Assembly (NCBI GenBank): GCA_022180565.1
Contig: BQML01000002.1
Coordinates: 53,888-117,887 of the forward strand
DNA: 64,000 nucleotides
Origin: Bacteroidia bacterium
GTDB taxonomy: Bacteria; Bacteroidota; Ignavibacteria; UBA10030
Direction: 5' to 3'
The notes under the pieces are model-generated. The model was not told the origin of the DNA, did no database searches, and saw only the letters and a program-made list of their open reading frames with translations. The first letter of the stretch is position 1. The number at the start of each line of letters is the position of its first letter. A program made the position numbers and the translations under genes. Of this stretch, positions 52,262-61,156 are shown piece by piece.

Positions 52262-52441
52262 GATAATGCTTTCAGACGATAAAACACCAAGCCATAATGA
52301 TCGGGACAGCCGCCAAGGTGATCTCATCTATTTTGCACGCTTCATGCATTCAACGGCGAATCCCGATCCGTCGAAACAACTGCAACCATGCGAACTCGCC
52401 GGCATCGATGGCCGCGACTTGGGAAAACCGGTACAGGCGTG

Positions 52442-52470
52442 TTGATTCAGGCACGAAATCTGAGTATCTT
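52442..52470 (+). promoter_or_regulatory. Candidate promoter of carA
   Basis: TTGATT (52442-52447), 17 bases, TATCTT (52465-52470); start predicted about 23 bases before the TTG start of carA. No attenuator is evident in so short a leader. Confidence 0.55.
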
Positions 52471-52499
52471 CGGAAAACGCTCACCTGTGAAAAACTGCG

Positions 52500-53651
52500 T
52501 TGAAGGCCAAGCTGGTACTGGAGAATGGAGTCGTATTTGAGGGAACGTCGTTCGGCGCTCAGGCCGAATCGACAGGCGAAGTAGTTTTCAACACCAGCCT
52601 CACCGGCTATCAGGAAATTCTCACCGATCCATCCTACGCGGGCCAAATCGTCACGATGACCCACCCGCATATCGGCAATTATGGAATCAATCCGGACGAT
52701 CTCGAATCTGTCAAACCCCAGGTTGCAGGGTTTGTCGTGAAAGAGTATTTCGACGCCTACAGCAACTTCCGTGCAACCGGCAGTTTGGGGGAGTGGCTGA
52801 AGGAACACGGCATTCCGGGCATCGAAGGCGTGGACACCCGGATGCTCACGAAGATTATCAGGACGTCGGGTGCAATGCGGGCCGTGATCTCTTCGTCGGA
52901 TCTTGACGACCAACGGTTGCTTGCAAAGGCACGCTCCTCGCAGGCGATGGAGGGGTGGGATTTGACCAAGGTCGTGACAACCGGAAAGCCGTATCGTTGG
53001 GAGGATGTGGACCGTACGCCGTTTGCGCTGGCGCCGCTTGCCACAAGGAAGACAAACGGAAAGCGGTGGAACGTCGTCGTGTTCGACTACGGCGTCAAAC
53101 GAAACATTCTTCGCCGGCTGACATCCTATGGGTGCTCGCTGACCGTTGTTCCCTCATCGTATACGGCTGAGCAAGTTCTGGAGATGGAGCCGGACGGAAT
53201 ATTTCTCTCGAACGGGCCCGGCGATCCGGCAGCAGTCCGTTACGCCATTGAAAACCTCAAGCGCCTGATCGGCAAGAAACCTCTCTTCGGCATCTGCCTC
53301 GGTCACCAACTGCTGGCGCTCGCCCTTGGAGGGAAAACGTTCAAGCTGAAGTTCGGGCACCGCGGGGCCAATCATCCCGTCAAGAACCTTCTGACAGGAG
53401 AAATCGAGATCACTTCGCAGAACCATGGATTTGCCGTTGATCCCGCCTCCTTGGATGCGTCGATCGAAGTCACGCACGTGAATCTGAATGATCAGACCAA
53501 TGAAGGGCTACGGCATCGTGAGTTGCCTCTGTTTTCCGTTCAGTACCATCCCGAGGCATCTCCAGGTCCTCACGACAGCGATTACCTCTTTGCCCGCTTT
53601 GTGGAGATGATGGAGCGTGAAGGGGCTCCTATCGCCCGTCCCCTCCGCTGA
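52500..53651 (+). CDS. carA: Carbamoyl-phosphate synthase small subunit
   Basis: 383 aa from TTG 52500, where the family N-terminus [14 protein letters not shown] begins. Glutamine amidotransferase class I domain with nucleophile Cys266 (GICLGHQ) and catalytic His350 and Glu352 (QYHPEAS); SNGPGDP is the usual glycine loop. It supplies ammonia to CarB, which is not in the window. Its last 23 bases overlap the convergent peptidase gene. Confidence 0.95.
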   Translation: MKAKLVLENGVVFEGTSFGAQAESTGEVVFNTSLTGYQEILTDPSYAGQIVTMTHPHIGNYGINPDDLESVKPQVAGFVVKEYFDAYSNFRATGSLGEWLKEHGIPGIEGVDTRMLTKIIRTSGAMRAVISSSDLDDQRLLAKARSSQAMEGWDLTKVVTTGKPYRWEDVDRTPFALAPLATRKTNGKRWNVVVFDYGVKRNILRRLTSYGCSLTVVPSSYTAEQVLEMEPDGIFLSNGPGDPAAVRYAIENLKRLIGKKPLFGICLGHQLLALALGGKTFKLKFGHRGANHPVKNLLTGEIEITSQNHGFAVDPASLDASIEVTHVNLNDQTNEGLRHRELPLFSVQYHPEASPGPHDSDYLFARFVEMMEREGAPIARPLR

Positions 53652-54735
53652 TCCTCCCGTACCGCTTCAGTACCTCTACCACCGCATCAACCGGCAGCGC
53701 TTTTGCCTCTCTGCCCGAATATCCCTTCGTGTCAGTCGCCTTCAGGAGGGAATTGAGGATGGATTCCTCGGTTGCTTCGACCACGGCCTGGAAGAGCGCT
53801 GAAATCTCTTGATCTGTTATTCCCAGGGGTTCTGCCACGGAAAACGCTATGACGTAATCCCCGCTTCCATGGCTCATGGCAGAGCCTGTCCGGCCAAGTG
53901 CCAGCGTCGCACGTTTGGCCAGACGCTGGATCTGCCGTACGGTGACAGGAGCATCGGTGGCGACAATGATCATGCAGGATCCGTCCGGCGACCCCTCGAT
54001 CTGACGCCGCAGACCGTAATTGCCGAACTCTTTGCCGATCGGAACACCGGCAAGATCAAAAATGCCGCCGTAATTCGTTTGAACGAGAACGCCTACGGTA
54101 TGGCCGCCCAGTGATCGCGGCAGTTTTCTGGAACTTGTACCGATTCCGCCTTTCCATCCAAGGCACATGGTACCAGTCCCTGCGCCGACGCATCCCTCAG
54201 CCACCGGCCCCCCGGAAGCCGTGCGGATCGCCTCCACCACGTGACAGCGCGAAACGTGCCTCCCGCGGATATCGTTCAGGGTACCGTCATTCGTCTCGCC
54301 GACAATCGGATTGATCGAACGGACGCCGGCATTCTCAGGAAGTGCCAGCATGTAGTCCACGATGCCGTTTGCTGCGTCCCAGACGCTCAGCGTGTTCGTG
54401 AGAACGATCGGAGACTCGATTTGTCCCAACTCTGACACCTGACTGTATCCGATAAGTTTTCCGAACCCGTTTCCGATTTCGATCGCGGCCGTAACCTTGC
54501 GGGTGAAGAGGTTGCCCGCATGGGGAAGCACGGCCGTGACACCGGTTCTGACGGAATCACCCCACGTGAGTGTGACGTGGCCTACGAGCACGCCGCCGAC
54601 ATCGGTGATGGCATTCAAAACCCCGGGTTCAAAGACTCCCACCGCAACACCCAGGTCCCGAAGACGGGGCCGATCCTGAGACAGCCCGGGAGCTGTCATC
54701 AAAGCAACAAGCATAGTCCATCCAAGCAGTCTCAT
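53629..54735 (-). CDS. P1 family (DmpA-like) peptidase, secreted
   Basis: 368 aa with a signal peptide (about 1-20). Self-processing N-terminal nucleophile hydrolase: cleavage before Ser253 in [15 protein letters not shown] creates the nucleophile; [17 protein letters not shown] and [14 protein letters not shown] are family motifs. DmpA-type enzymes act as L-aminopeptidase and D-Ala esterase/amidase on small peptides. The gene has a candidate promoter (TTGACA/CAGATT, minus strand) and a good ribosome site (GGAGG). It overlaps carA by 23 bases at the 3' end. Confidence 0.88.
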   Translation of the reverse strand: MRLLGWTMLVALMTAPGLSQDRPRLRDLGVAVGVFEPGVLNAITDVGGVLVGHVTLTWGDSVRTGVTAVLPHAGNLFTRKVTAAIEIGNGFGKLIGYSQVSELGQIESPIVLTNTLSVWDAANGIVDYMLALPENAGVRSINPIVGETNDGTLNDIRGRHVSRCHVVEAIRTASGGPVAEGCVGAGTGTMCLGWKGGIGTSSRKLPRSLGGHTVGVLVQTNYGGIFDLAGVPIGKEFGNYGLRRQIEGSPDGSCMIIVATDAPVTVRQIQRLAKRATLALGRTGSAMSHGSGDYVIAFSVAEPLGITDQEISALFQAVVEATEESILNSLLKATDTKGYSGREAKALPVDAVVEVLKRYGRISGGDGR

Positions 54736-54761
54736 GTTTTCCTCCGGTCAAAGGGGAAGGA

Positions 54762-54790
54762 AATCTGTTCAACAAGGTGCGCAATGTCAA
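54762..54790 (-). promoter_or_regulatory. Candidate promoter of the P1 peptidase gene
   Basis: Minus strand: TTGACA (54790-54785), 17 bases, CAGATT (54767-54762). Perfect -35, modest -10. It is divergent from the promoter of the TolB-like gene, with the two -35 boxes nine bases apart. Confidence 0.5.
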
Positions 54791-54799
54791 GGGTGAGCC

Positions 54800-54828
54800 T
54801 TGAAAATCATTTACGGAAGGGTTATACT
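54800..54828 (+). promoter_or_regulatory. Strong candidate promoter of the TolB-like lipoprotein gene (leaderless)
   Basis: TTGAAA (54800-54805), 17 bases, TATACT (54823-54828), five of six matches in each box. The predicted transcription start coincides with the A of the ATG at 54835. Confidence 0.65.
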
Positions 54829-54834
54829 AACGGT

Positions 54835-55698
54835 ATGAAAGCGTCTAACGCTGCCGGGTTGGTGACCGTCGTTGTTCTTCTCATCTCCTGCACCAGCCCA
54901 AACGAAAACTCGTTTCTCGTCAGGGAAGCTTATTTTCATATCAGGCCTGCCTGGTCGCCCGACGGTCTCTCGATCGCTTATACCGATCAAACTCCCGGTG
55001 CCGAAGGGATTTATGTCATGGACTCTTCAGGAGCCAATTCCGTCAAGGTCCGATCAGGCGAGGGGGTGGGCATCAGCTGGTCGCCGGACTCAAAATGGCT
55101 TGCGTTCTCCGCGAATGGAAACCTTTGGAAGATGAAAGCCAACGGAGACAGCGTAACCCAATTGACATTCACCTCACAGAATCTTCGCCCATCCTGGTCC
55201 CCCGATGGGTCGAAGATCGTGTACCGGAGTGACGGGATCTGGATTCTCAATGTCGCAACCATGCAATCATCGCCGATCAAATCCTTCGGGGATTTCCCGA
55301 CATGGCTCTCAGACAGTACGATTCTCTACCTGGTCGGAAGTGCCGGGGGATTCAATCTCGCACTGTATACGATCGAGGTGATGGATACGACCGGTTCGAA
55401 TCCTACCGTCATCAAACAATTCAGCTCGTCCTTCGATTACGGTTTCATGTCGAAAAATCCCGCCCAAAATGTGATCTTATTCAGCGCGCGGCCGTTCAAT
55501 TTCTCGGACCGTTCGCAGATTCGAACCTACACGCCAGCCTCGGATCAATTTGCCCAATTGACGTCGCAGGGGGGTGATTATCCGGCCTGGAGCCCGGATG
55601 GGAGCAAGATTGTTTATACCAATACAGAAGAAACGGAGGGGGGATTATGGGTAATGAACGCGAATGGAAGCAACAAGAGGAGGCTCACTCGACCGTAG
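54835..55698 (+). CDS. TolB-like beta-propeller lipoprotein (WD40-like/PD40 repeats)
   Basis: 287 aa from ATG 54835. A short signal ends in LLISC, a good lipobox, with lipidation at about Cys19. The body contains repeated PD40 signatures: PAWSPDGLSIAY, ISWSPDSKWLAF, PSWSPDGSKIVY and AWSPDGSKIVY, giving an incomplete or small propeller. Such proteins bind peptides or envelope partners. It is divergent from the P1 peptidase and convergent with the M55 peptidase, so it may sense or bind the same substrates (inference). Confidence 0.85.
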   Translation: MKASNAAGLVTVVVLLISCTSPNENSFLVREAYFHIRPAWSPDGLSIAYTDQTPGAEGIYVMDSSGANSVKVRSGEGVGISWSPDSKWLAFSANGNLWKMKANGDSVTQLTFTSQNLRPSWSPDGSKIVYRSDGIWILNVATMQSSPIKSFGDFPTWLSDSTILYLVGSAGGFNLALYTIEVMDTTGSNPTVIKQFSSSFDYGFMSKNPAQNVILFSARPFNFSDRSQIRTYTPASDQFAQLTSQGGDYPAWSPDGSKIVYTNTEETEGGLWVMNANGSNKRRLTRP

Positions 55699-55706
55699 CG
55701 AGAAGT

Positions 55707-56591
55707 CTAGGGTTCAAGCGACAAGCTGTAGTTCGTTAGAAACACCATGAAGTCTGCAACTTCTGTCATGTCCTTTCCGATGTAGCGAATCGTGTGGGGA
55801 TCGACCCTCTCAACCCCTCTCAGATACGCCAGAACTTCCGATACCAGATAATTCTTGAAGGTCACTTCAAGAGTGACAGGAGTTTTGACGACGTACGGCT
55901 TCAAGTCTCCTCGTCTCGCCAATCCCTTTTTGACAGCAGTTGCAATCAGAGCGCCTGCCGCCTCGGGTGTCATCGTGTTGGCTGAGTGGAAGCCGAGACT
56001 TCGCTTGACTTCGGCTCCCTCAATCGGGCCGATCTCATCCCGCACTTCCTTGAGGACAGCGTCATCACCCGAGATCATTACCACCGGCACACCGAAATGG
56101 CCTGCGATGGCCGCGTTCCAGGAGCCTTCTGTCATGATCTTGCCGTTGAGACGCACTCCCGTGAGACGCGCGCTGGAAAAGGTATGAGCGCGTACGCCCC
56201 TTGAATTGTTGGTTGAGGAGTGGTAACCGATAAAAAGAACCGCATCGAACGTCTCGTCGATTCCTGCCATCATCCCGAAGCGACGGGGCCAGGAGCGGAT
56301 GATCCGAACATCGTTCGGAAACCGATCAATCAGCAGATTCTGCCCGTTTCCATGGGCATCCACCACGAGGATTTCCGTTGCTCCGGCTTCCTTTGCGGCC
56401 CTCACCGCCGCCAAGGCTTCGGCGGTCATAAACTCCCTGAACCTCTGATACTCAAATCCCTCAGGCGAGAGCTGATCGCCGCTCACCACACCCGAAACGC
56501 CCTCCATGTCCACCGAAATGAGAACCTTCAGCTTGACCTGGCCGGGGCAGAGCGAGGCCAGGACGATCAACGCGGCAACGATCAGCTTCAT
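55707..56591 (-). CDS. M55 family D-aminopeptidase (DppA-like), with signal peptide
   Basis: 294 aa from ATG 56591. The first 18 residues form a signal peptide, then the M55 core begins (LKVLISVDMEGVSGV). Zinc ligands and catalytic residues align with B. subtilis DppA at a near-constant offset: Asp28, Glu30, His80, His124, His136, Glu155. DppA removes N-terminal D-amino acids and is cytoplasmic in Bacillus; the signal here implies export. Overlaps the M19 gene by four bases (ATGA). Confidence 0.9.
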   Translation of the reverse strand: MKLIVAALIVLASLCPGQVKLKVLISVDMEGVSGVVSGDQLSPEGFEYQRFREFMTAEALAAVRAAKEAGATEILVVDAHGNGQNLLIDRFPNDVRIIRSWPRRFGMMAGIDETFDAVLFIGYHSSTNNSRGVRAHTFSSARLTGVRLNGKIMTEGSWNAAIAGHFGVPVVMISGDDAVLKEVRDEIGPIEGAEVKRSLGFHSANTMTPEAAGALIATAVKKGLARRGDLKPYVVKTPVTLEVTFKNYLVSEVLAYLRGVERVDPHTIRYIGKDMTEVADFMVFLTNYSLSLEP

Positions 56592-57808
56592 TTCATCCCC
56601 ATGAGTCTCTTCGACACCTCTTCCACTTTCGACCACACGCGCAGGGCGTTTTCCCCGCAGATCTTGCGGATGTCTTGGTCTGAATAACCCCTGTCAAGCA
56701 GGGCCTGAATCAGATTCGGGATTTTCGACGCGTCTTCAAGGCCTCTGGGAAGTGTGGGACCTACACCGTCGAAATCAGATCCCAGACCGACATGGTCGAT
56801 CCCAACCAGCTTTACGACATGATCGATATGGTCCGCGACGACACCGACGTCGGCATTCTGAAGATTGTGTTCCCGCTTCAACGTTGCAAAATAGGCCTCA
56901 ACGGCGGCATCACCAAACGAGAGTTGGTTCTCTCTCATATAACGCCTCACGTGGGTACGGATGATGTCTTCCTTTTCCCGGAATTCCTTGCTCAGGAATG
57001 AAGAACCGTAGTTGATCATGATCACGCCGCCGTTCTTCGCGAGGGCCCTGATCATGTCATCAGACATGTTGCGCTCGAAGCCCGGCGTGAAGGCCCTGCA
57101 GGATGAATGTGAAGCGATCACGGGTGCCCTCGTGAGCTCGATAACCTGCCAAAAAGCATCGTCCGAAATGTGGGACACATCGATCATGATGCCAAGTCGG
57201 TTCATTTCGGCGACGACCTTCTTGCCGAACGGGCTCAGGCCCTTCCACGTCCGGGTGGTGTCGTACGACGAGTCGGAGATATGATTGTCCTTGCCGTGCG
57301 TAAGGGTGATGTAACGAATACCGCGTTCGTGGAAGTACTTCAGATTCTCCAACGTGCCCTCGAGCGGCGCGCCGTTTTCCATCCCCATGGGAAGCGAAAT
57401 CAGGCCTTTTTTGAAATTCCTCCGAACATCGTCGACGGACGCGGCCACCGCGAACTTGTCGGGCCACTTCCGCTGAAACTCGTACACCATGTCAATGAGT
57501 GTGTCGGCCAAGGCCTTTGCTCCGTTTTGTTCGCGCTCCGAGGGAATGTATATCGACATGAACGGAGCATCCAGGCCGCCCTCACGGGCGCGGACGTAAT
57601 CGAAGTCACCGCCCGGGGTACGAACGGAAATGTCCTCATAGCGGTTCTTCAGACGGTACGGAATATCAACGTGACCGTCGACGATAATGAATTCGTGGGC
57701 CAGACGGAAGGCCTTGTTCCCGCGGTTGACGTCCTGCCCGGAGGATTGTGCGCCGGTGAAGAGGAGAAGAAGGGGAAGAAGAAAACCGGCGAAAGCAACG
57801 CGTTTCAT
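56588..57808 (-). CDS. M19 family membrane-type dipeptidase, secreted
   Basis: 406 aa with a signal peptide (about 1-24). Zinc ligands of the renal-dipeptidase family are visible: His46 and Asp48 (DGHVD), Glu144 (GMENG), His213 (DVSHIS), His234 (SHSSCRAF) and Asp345 (GLGSDFDG). These enzymes hydrolyse dipeptides, including those with a C-terminal D-residue. A good promoter and an AAGGAG site precede it. It drives the M55 gene, forming a two-enzyme D-peptide module. Confidence 0.92.
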   Translation of the reverse strand: MKRVAFAGFLLPLLLLFTGAQSSGQDVNRGNKAFRLAHEFIIVDGHVDIPYRLKNRYEDISVRTPGGDFDYVRAREGGLDAPFMSIYIPSEREQNGAKALADTLIDMVYEFQRKWPDKFAVAASVDDVRRNFKKGLISLPMGMENGAPLEGTLENLKYFHERGIRYITLTHGKDNHISDSSYDTTRTWKGLSPFGKKVVAEMNRLGIMIDVSHISDDAFWQVIELTRAPVIASHSSCRAFTPGFERNMSDDMIRALAKNGGVIMINYGSSFLSKEFREKEDIIRTHVRRYMRENQLSFGDAAVEAYFATLKREHNLQNADVGVVADHIDHVVKLVGIDHVGLGSDFDGVGPTLPRGLEDASKIPNLIQALLDRGYSDQDIRKICGENALRVWSKVEEVSKRLMGMK

Positions 57809-57840
57809 GAATGCTCCTTCGGTAAGAATGTTTGGTGTAT

Positions 57841-57869
57841 AGAATAAATGATGAGAGCGACAAATGCAA
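57841..57869 (-). promoter_or_regulatory. Candidate promoter of the M19-M55 operon
   Basis: Minus strand: TTGCAT (57869-57864), 17 bases, TATTCT (57846-57841), about 30 bases upstream of the start, which has its own AAGGAG ribosome site. Confidence 0.55.
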
Positions 57870-57890
57870 GGGAAAGCCCGAGGCGCTAAG

Positions 57891-58346
57891 TCACGGTTGT
57901 TCTCCCGTTTGCGCCTCTGGAATGGAGAATCGCTCGCGAATGTCGGCGGTGACTCTCACAGGTTTGAGCGTTTCCGGGTTGACGGGGCACCAAACCGTTG
58001 TGGCGGTGGCGAGGACCTTCCGGTCCCTCTCACGCAACACTTCCGTGTGTCGCTCGAAAGTCAGATCGCTTGCCTTTCCGACCCAGGTGCGGACGATAAT
58101 GGCATCATTCTGTTGAGCCGAGCGCTTGTATTCGATCTGATGTCTGACGACAACCCAGAGGTAGCGTTCCTGTTGTTCGGCGGTTGCGCGGGCTTTCCAG
58201 TGGGCGACCGCGGCGTCCTGAACCCACCGCAGGTACACCACGTTGTTCACATGGCCGAGCCGATCGATGTCGGCGGGGTCAATGTTCACACGAATTTCGA
58301 ATCGTTCGGAAGATACCACCGATGGAGAGGCTGGCGACAAATTCAT
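57891..58346 (-). CDS. 4HBT-fold acyl-CoA thioesterase
   Basis: 151 aa from ATG 58346. Hot-dog fold with the catalytic Asp in PADIDRLGHVNNVVYLRWVQD, the classical 4-hydroxybenzoyl-CoA thioesterase pattern, and later VVRHQIEYKRSA. It probably releases fatty or aryl acids from CoA in the cytoplasm; the substrate is unknown. A longer in-frame start (58409) adds 21 residues and is possible. Confidence 0.88.
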   Translation of the reverse strand: MNLSPASPSVVSSERFEIRVNIDPADIDRLGHVNNVVYLRWVQDAAVAHWKARATAEQQERYLWVVVRHQIEYKRSAQQNDAIIVRTWVGKASDLTFERHTEVLRERDRKVLATATTVWCPVNPETLKPVRVTADIRERFSIPEAQTGEQP

Positions 58347-58429
58347 GGATGATGAAGATAAGGAGAAGACATGAGAAATGCGGGGTGTGGCGTTTTCATC
58401 CCCGCCCACGGCAAGGTGCTTCGACGAAT

Positions 58430-58798
58430 TTACCTTTGGGGAACCAGCTCTGTCGTTGTGTCGCGCGATTTTTTCCCTGAGAGGTCCTTGACAAAGCGCC
58501 GCGAGCCTGGTGTGTGGTACTTTTCCGCGTAGGCCCGGCTAACTGCGGATTTCAGTCGTTCCGAACGAATGAAGACAGGGCGGATCGGGATCGCTCGGTT
58601 CCCGACATGGAGCGATCCCACCCGGTACCGGCGGAAGACGAAATGCCAGCCCGTAGGTTTCAGGCTCCAGGAGCGGATGAATACCCGGTGGGAGACCACG
58701 ACGGCCCAGACCGGCAGGACGCGGTGCCTCCCGCGTCCTGCCTTGATGCCGACAACCATCGATTTGGCAATCCGACTGAGAACAGGTTTTGAGAACAC
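58430..58798 (-). CDS. DUF2255 family protein
   Basis: 122 aa from GTG 58798. The VFIRSW segment, the middle VGSLHVG and the C-terminal RAYAEKYH and TELVPQ match the DUF2255 pattern, a small split-barrel-like family of unknown function. The first 25 residues are uncertain: there is no ATG, and the frame stays open back to the pirin stop, so a different start or a small 5' defect is possible. Confidence 0.7.
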   Translation of the reverse strand: MFSKPVLSRIAKSMVVGIKAGRGRHRVLPVWAVVVSHRVFIRSWSLKPTGWHFVFRRYRVGSLHVGNRAIPIRPVFIRSERLKSAVSRAYAEKYHTPGSRRFVKDLSGKKSRDTTTELVPQR

Positions 58799-58858
58799 TG
58801 CGGGGCGATGGTTTATCGTGAGAGTGCCTCCAGAAGCCGCATCATCCTTCGTGCGGGA

Positions 58859-59758
58859 TCAATCTCTAATGAACGTTCCATCGTTCAATTCGGCATAGGC
58901 TTGCTTCAGTTCCGCAACGGTGTTCATGACGATCGGTCCGGCCCATGCAACCGGTTCCTGAATCGGTCTTCCGGAAACCAGCAGAAAACGGACTCCCTGG
59001 TCACCGGCCTGAACGCTGATTTCGTCACCCGTGTCGAAGAGAACGAGAGACCGGTTGCCCACTTCGGGAAAAACAATTTCATCCGTGCCGGCGATCTCGG
59101 TCTTCACGGGCATCGGATCCGAGGCTCCGCGGAAAGTTGCTGATCCTTCGAACACATAGGCGAATGCGTTATTGTACGTTTCCACCGGGAGAGTTTTGTG
59201 CCTTCCGGGCGGTACCCAGACGTCAAGGTACCGTGGATCCGCGGCGATGCCGTCTACTGGACCGCGTTTGCCCCAGAAGGAACCGCAAATCACGCGAACA
59301 ATGGTACCGTCCTCATCGCCGACTTGCGGGATTTCGGACGACGGCACGTCCTGGTAACGAGGCTTTGTCATCTTGAGAGATGACGGGAGGTTTGCCCAGA
59401 GCTGAAAGCCGTGCATGCGGCCCTGCGGGTCACCTTTGGGCATCTCCTGGTGTAGAATGCCCCTTCCTGCAGTCATCCATTGCACATCGCCGGCACCGAG
59501 CTTTCCACTGTTTCCCAGACTGTCGCCGTGCTCCACCGTTCCGGTGAGAACGTAGGTGATCGTTTCGATGCCTCTGTGAGGGTGCCAGGGAAATCCGGCC
59601 CTGTAATCGTCCGGATTCTCGTTCCGAAAATCATCCAGAAGGAGAAAAGGATCAAAATCGCCGGTTTTGCCAAACCCGAACGCCCGTCTCAGTTTTACGC
59701 CGGCTCCTTCGAGCGTAGGTTGGGATTGAATGATCTGTTTTACGGGTCGTAAAGACAT
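58859..59758 (-). CDS. Pirin family protein
   Basis: 299 aa from ATG 59758. Bicupin with the metal-site motif PWHPHRGIETITYV and the later HGFQLWANLP; a C-terminal cupin includes EVGNRSLVLFDTGDEI. Bacterial pirins bind iron and some have quercetinase activity; the real role is often unknown. It is preceded by TGGAGAG as a ribosome site. Confidence 0.9.
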   Translation of the reverse strand: MSLRPVKQIIQSQPTLEGAGVKLRRAFGFGKTGDFDPFLLLDDFRNENPDDYRAGFPWHPHRGIETITYVLTGTVEHGDSLGNSGKLGAGDVQWMTAGRGILHQEMPKGDPQGRMHGFQLWANLPSSLKMTKPRYQDVPSSEIPQVGDEDGTIVRVICGSFWGKRGPVDGIAADPRYLDVWVPPGRHKTLPVETYNNAFAYVFEGSATFRGASDPMPVKTEIAGTDEIVFPEVGNRSLVLFDTGDEISVQAGDQGVRFLLVSGRPIQEPVAWAGPIVMNTVAELKQAYAELNDGTFIRD

Positions 59759-59851
59759 TGGCTCTCCATTGTTGATGCTTCTAGAACAAAGAACGAGCTC
59801 ACGGTGTTCCACAGATTCTTCATTCTTCCGATTCCCTTGTTCCTTGATCCT

Positions 59852-60226
59852 TCAGAAGCTCTTTTGTCCCGCAGGCGGGTTTTCAGCGACCTTGTCGAGG
59901 GAGAAATCGCCGGTTCGGGAATAGCGAATAAAGATCACGTTTCCCGACTTGTATTCCTGGAGGGCGGTGACGTACTTTTCCAGAATTGCCAATGCTTCTT
60001 TTTTGGGCACCGGCACCTTGTGGCGTTCCTGGATCATTTTGAGGAGGTCTTCAGCCGAGAGGGCGCTTTTCAGGTCGACGATCAGGCCGTGCGGATGGAT
60101 TTTTCCAGACTTGATGCCGAAGAATCCCGTTTGCTTTTTTGGTTCAAACCACGGGACGAGTTGTTCGCTTTTGATCTTGCCGGCCGGTAACTGGATGGCG
60201 TTCGGGAGAATGGAGGTTTTGGTCAT
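59852..60226 (-). CDS. Hypothetical protein
   Basis: 124 aa from ATG 60226 (ATG 60232 or TTG 60238 are alternatives). Soluble, Lys-rich, with a probable helical centre (LLKMIQERHKVPVPKKEALAIL) and a C-terminal IFIRYSRTGDFSLDKVA segment. No family recognised. It stands alone between pirin and a 320-base gap, and its codon use resembles its neighbours. Confidence 0.6.
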   Translation of the reverse strand: MTKTSILPNAIQLPAGKIKSEQLVPWFEPKKQTGFFGIKSGKIHPHGLIVDLKSALSAEDLLKMIQERHKVPVPKKEALAILEKYVTALQEYKSGNVIFIRYSRTGDFSLDKVAENPPAGQKSF

Positions 60227-60238
60227 AATCATGCGCAA

Positions 60239-60559
60239 TGTGTAGGCGAAATATCGGAAAAGTTTGTGTGAGCCACAATTCCCGAAATAGCTTTCTCAAT
60301 TCACTTTTCTTCGACCGCTCATCACGACCCGCGCGTTAGGCGGCACGCCTCCCGACGCGGTGCGACTATCTATTCCGTCCCTACAATGCAAGAGTACGGA
60401 AACGAAAGTGGACTCCGCAGGACGCCGACCCTGATTCCCGCCATTGTTCTCACGCGTGGCGGCGGCACGAAGGTGAACGCCCCAAAAACAGTGAACGGTA
60501 GACAGTGAATGGTGAACGGTGGCGCTGATGGAGCGTTGTGACTGTTCACTCTTTACTCT
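60239..60559 (+). other. Intergenic region without a recognised gene
   Basis: About 320 bases. It contains degenerate TGAACGG/TGAATGG-type short repeats around 60489-60524 and a partial inverse of them near 60543, plus a small hairpin (60338-60350). No tRNA, riboswitch or family-matching frame was found. It separates the hypothetical gene from the small Cys-rich gene. Confidence 0.55.
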
Positions 60560-60715
60560 TTACCTTTCATCCATCACTGTCCATTCCACTGGCTCGATGT
60601 CTTTCATTCCGCACACCGGGCATTCACCGTTGCATGCACAGCTCCACACATCAAACCACTCTATACGCGGATCGATCATGCAATTGAGATGCCGGTATCG
60701 AATGAAATATTGCAT
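60560..60715 (-). CDS. Small Cys-rich protein, probable zinc binder (51 aa)
   Basis: 51 codons from ATG 60715 to TAA, read on the minus strand. It begins MQYFIRYRHLNCMIDPR, and its centre reads WSCACNGECPVCGMKD, four Cys in a C-x-C-x4-C-x2-C layout suited to one zinc, then EPVEWTVMDER. The high Trp/Tyr/Cys content and lack of low-complexity bias favour a real gene. Family not recognised. It lies 99 bases downstream of the Myb-like gene on the same strand, so the two may be co-transcribed. Confidence 0.6.
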   Translation of the reverse strand: MQYFIRYRHLNCMIDPRIEWFDVWSCACNGECPVCGMKDIEPVEWTVMDER

Positions 60716-60814
60716 GGCTTGCTCCGTATGGTTCGGGTCTGGAGACCAGGGCTACAAAACGAAACGCCGACAGCTTTCACCGTCGGCGTTCGCGCCGACT
60801 GTTATCGTCTCACC

Positions 60815-61009
60815 TTATCCATAAGGCGATTGATTTGTAGGCTTAAGGCTTATTCCTTCTTTACTAGCCCTTGCCCGTACAGCAACTTCCGTTCGGCCCA
60901 GTTTAAGGCCGATGACACGCGTAGGCGTGTTCTGTGAAGCCAAGAGACGCAGCTCACGGATGTCCGAAGGCGTCCACTCTTTGCCTGTGTTTCTTGTAGA
61001 TTTTGTCAT
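60815..61009 (-). CDS. Small Myb/SANT-like DNA-binding protein
   Basis: 64 aa from ATG 61009, preceded by a near-perfect AAAGGAGGTGA ribosome site, which fixes the start; the longer in-frame version is not needed. The sequence KEWTPSDIRELRLLA is a Trp-containing SANT/Myb-like helix followed by TPTRVIGLKLGRTEVAVRARA, a recognition-like helix, and SLKPTNQSPYG. Similar short proteins occur in many bacteria and are of unknown function; DNA binding is inferred from the fold. Confidence 0.85.
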   Translation of the reverse strand: MTKSTRNTGKEWTPSDIRELRLLASQNTPTRVIGLKLGRTEVAVRARASKEGISLKPTNQSPYG

Positions 61010-61156
61010 GCTTTCACCTCCTTTCTTTTTTAGCCGGACAAGGCGCTTACCTCTGGTCTGTTTCATTCAAGCATGTGGATGTGCTCCACTTCTCTCCTGT
61101 TTAAACCGCCTTGAGTAGATCGTCTCGCCTGACCTTTGTCACTTTCAACAAAAACA

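Noticed and set aside
52208..52499. CIRCE operator upstream of hrcA
   Set aside because: I scanned this interval for TTAGCACTC and its inverse and found neither.
60519..60824. Plus-strand frame of 101 codons
   Set aside because: It runs through short repeats and opposite the Cys-rich minus-strand frame, which has a better composition.
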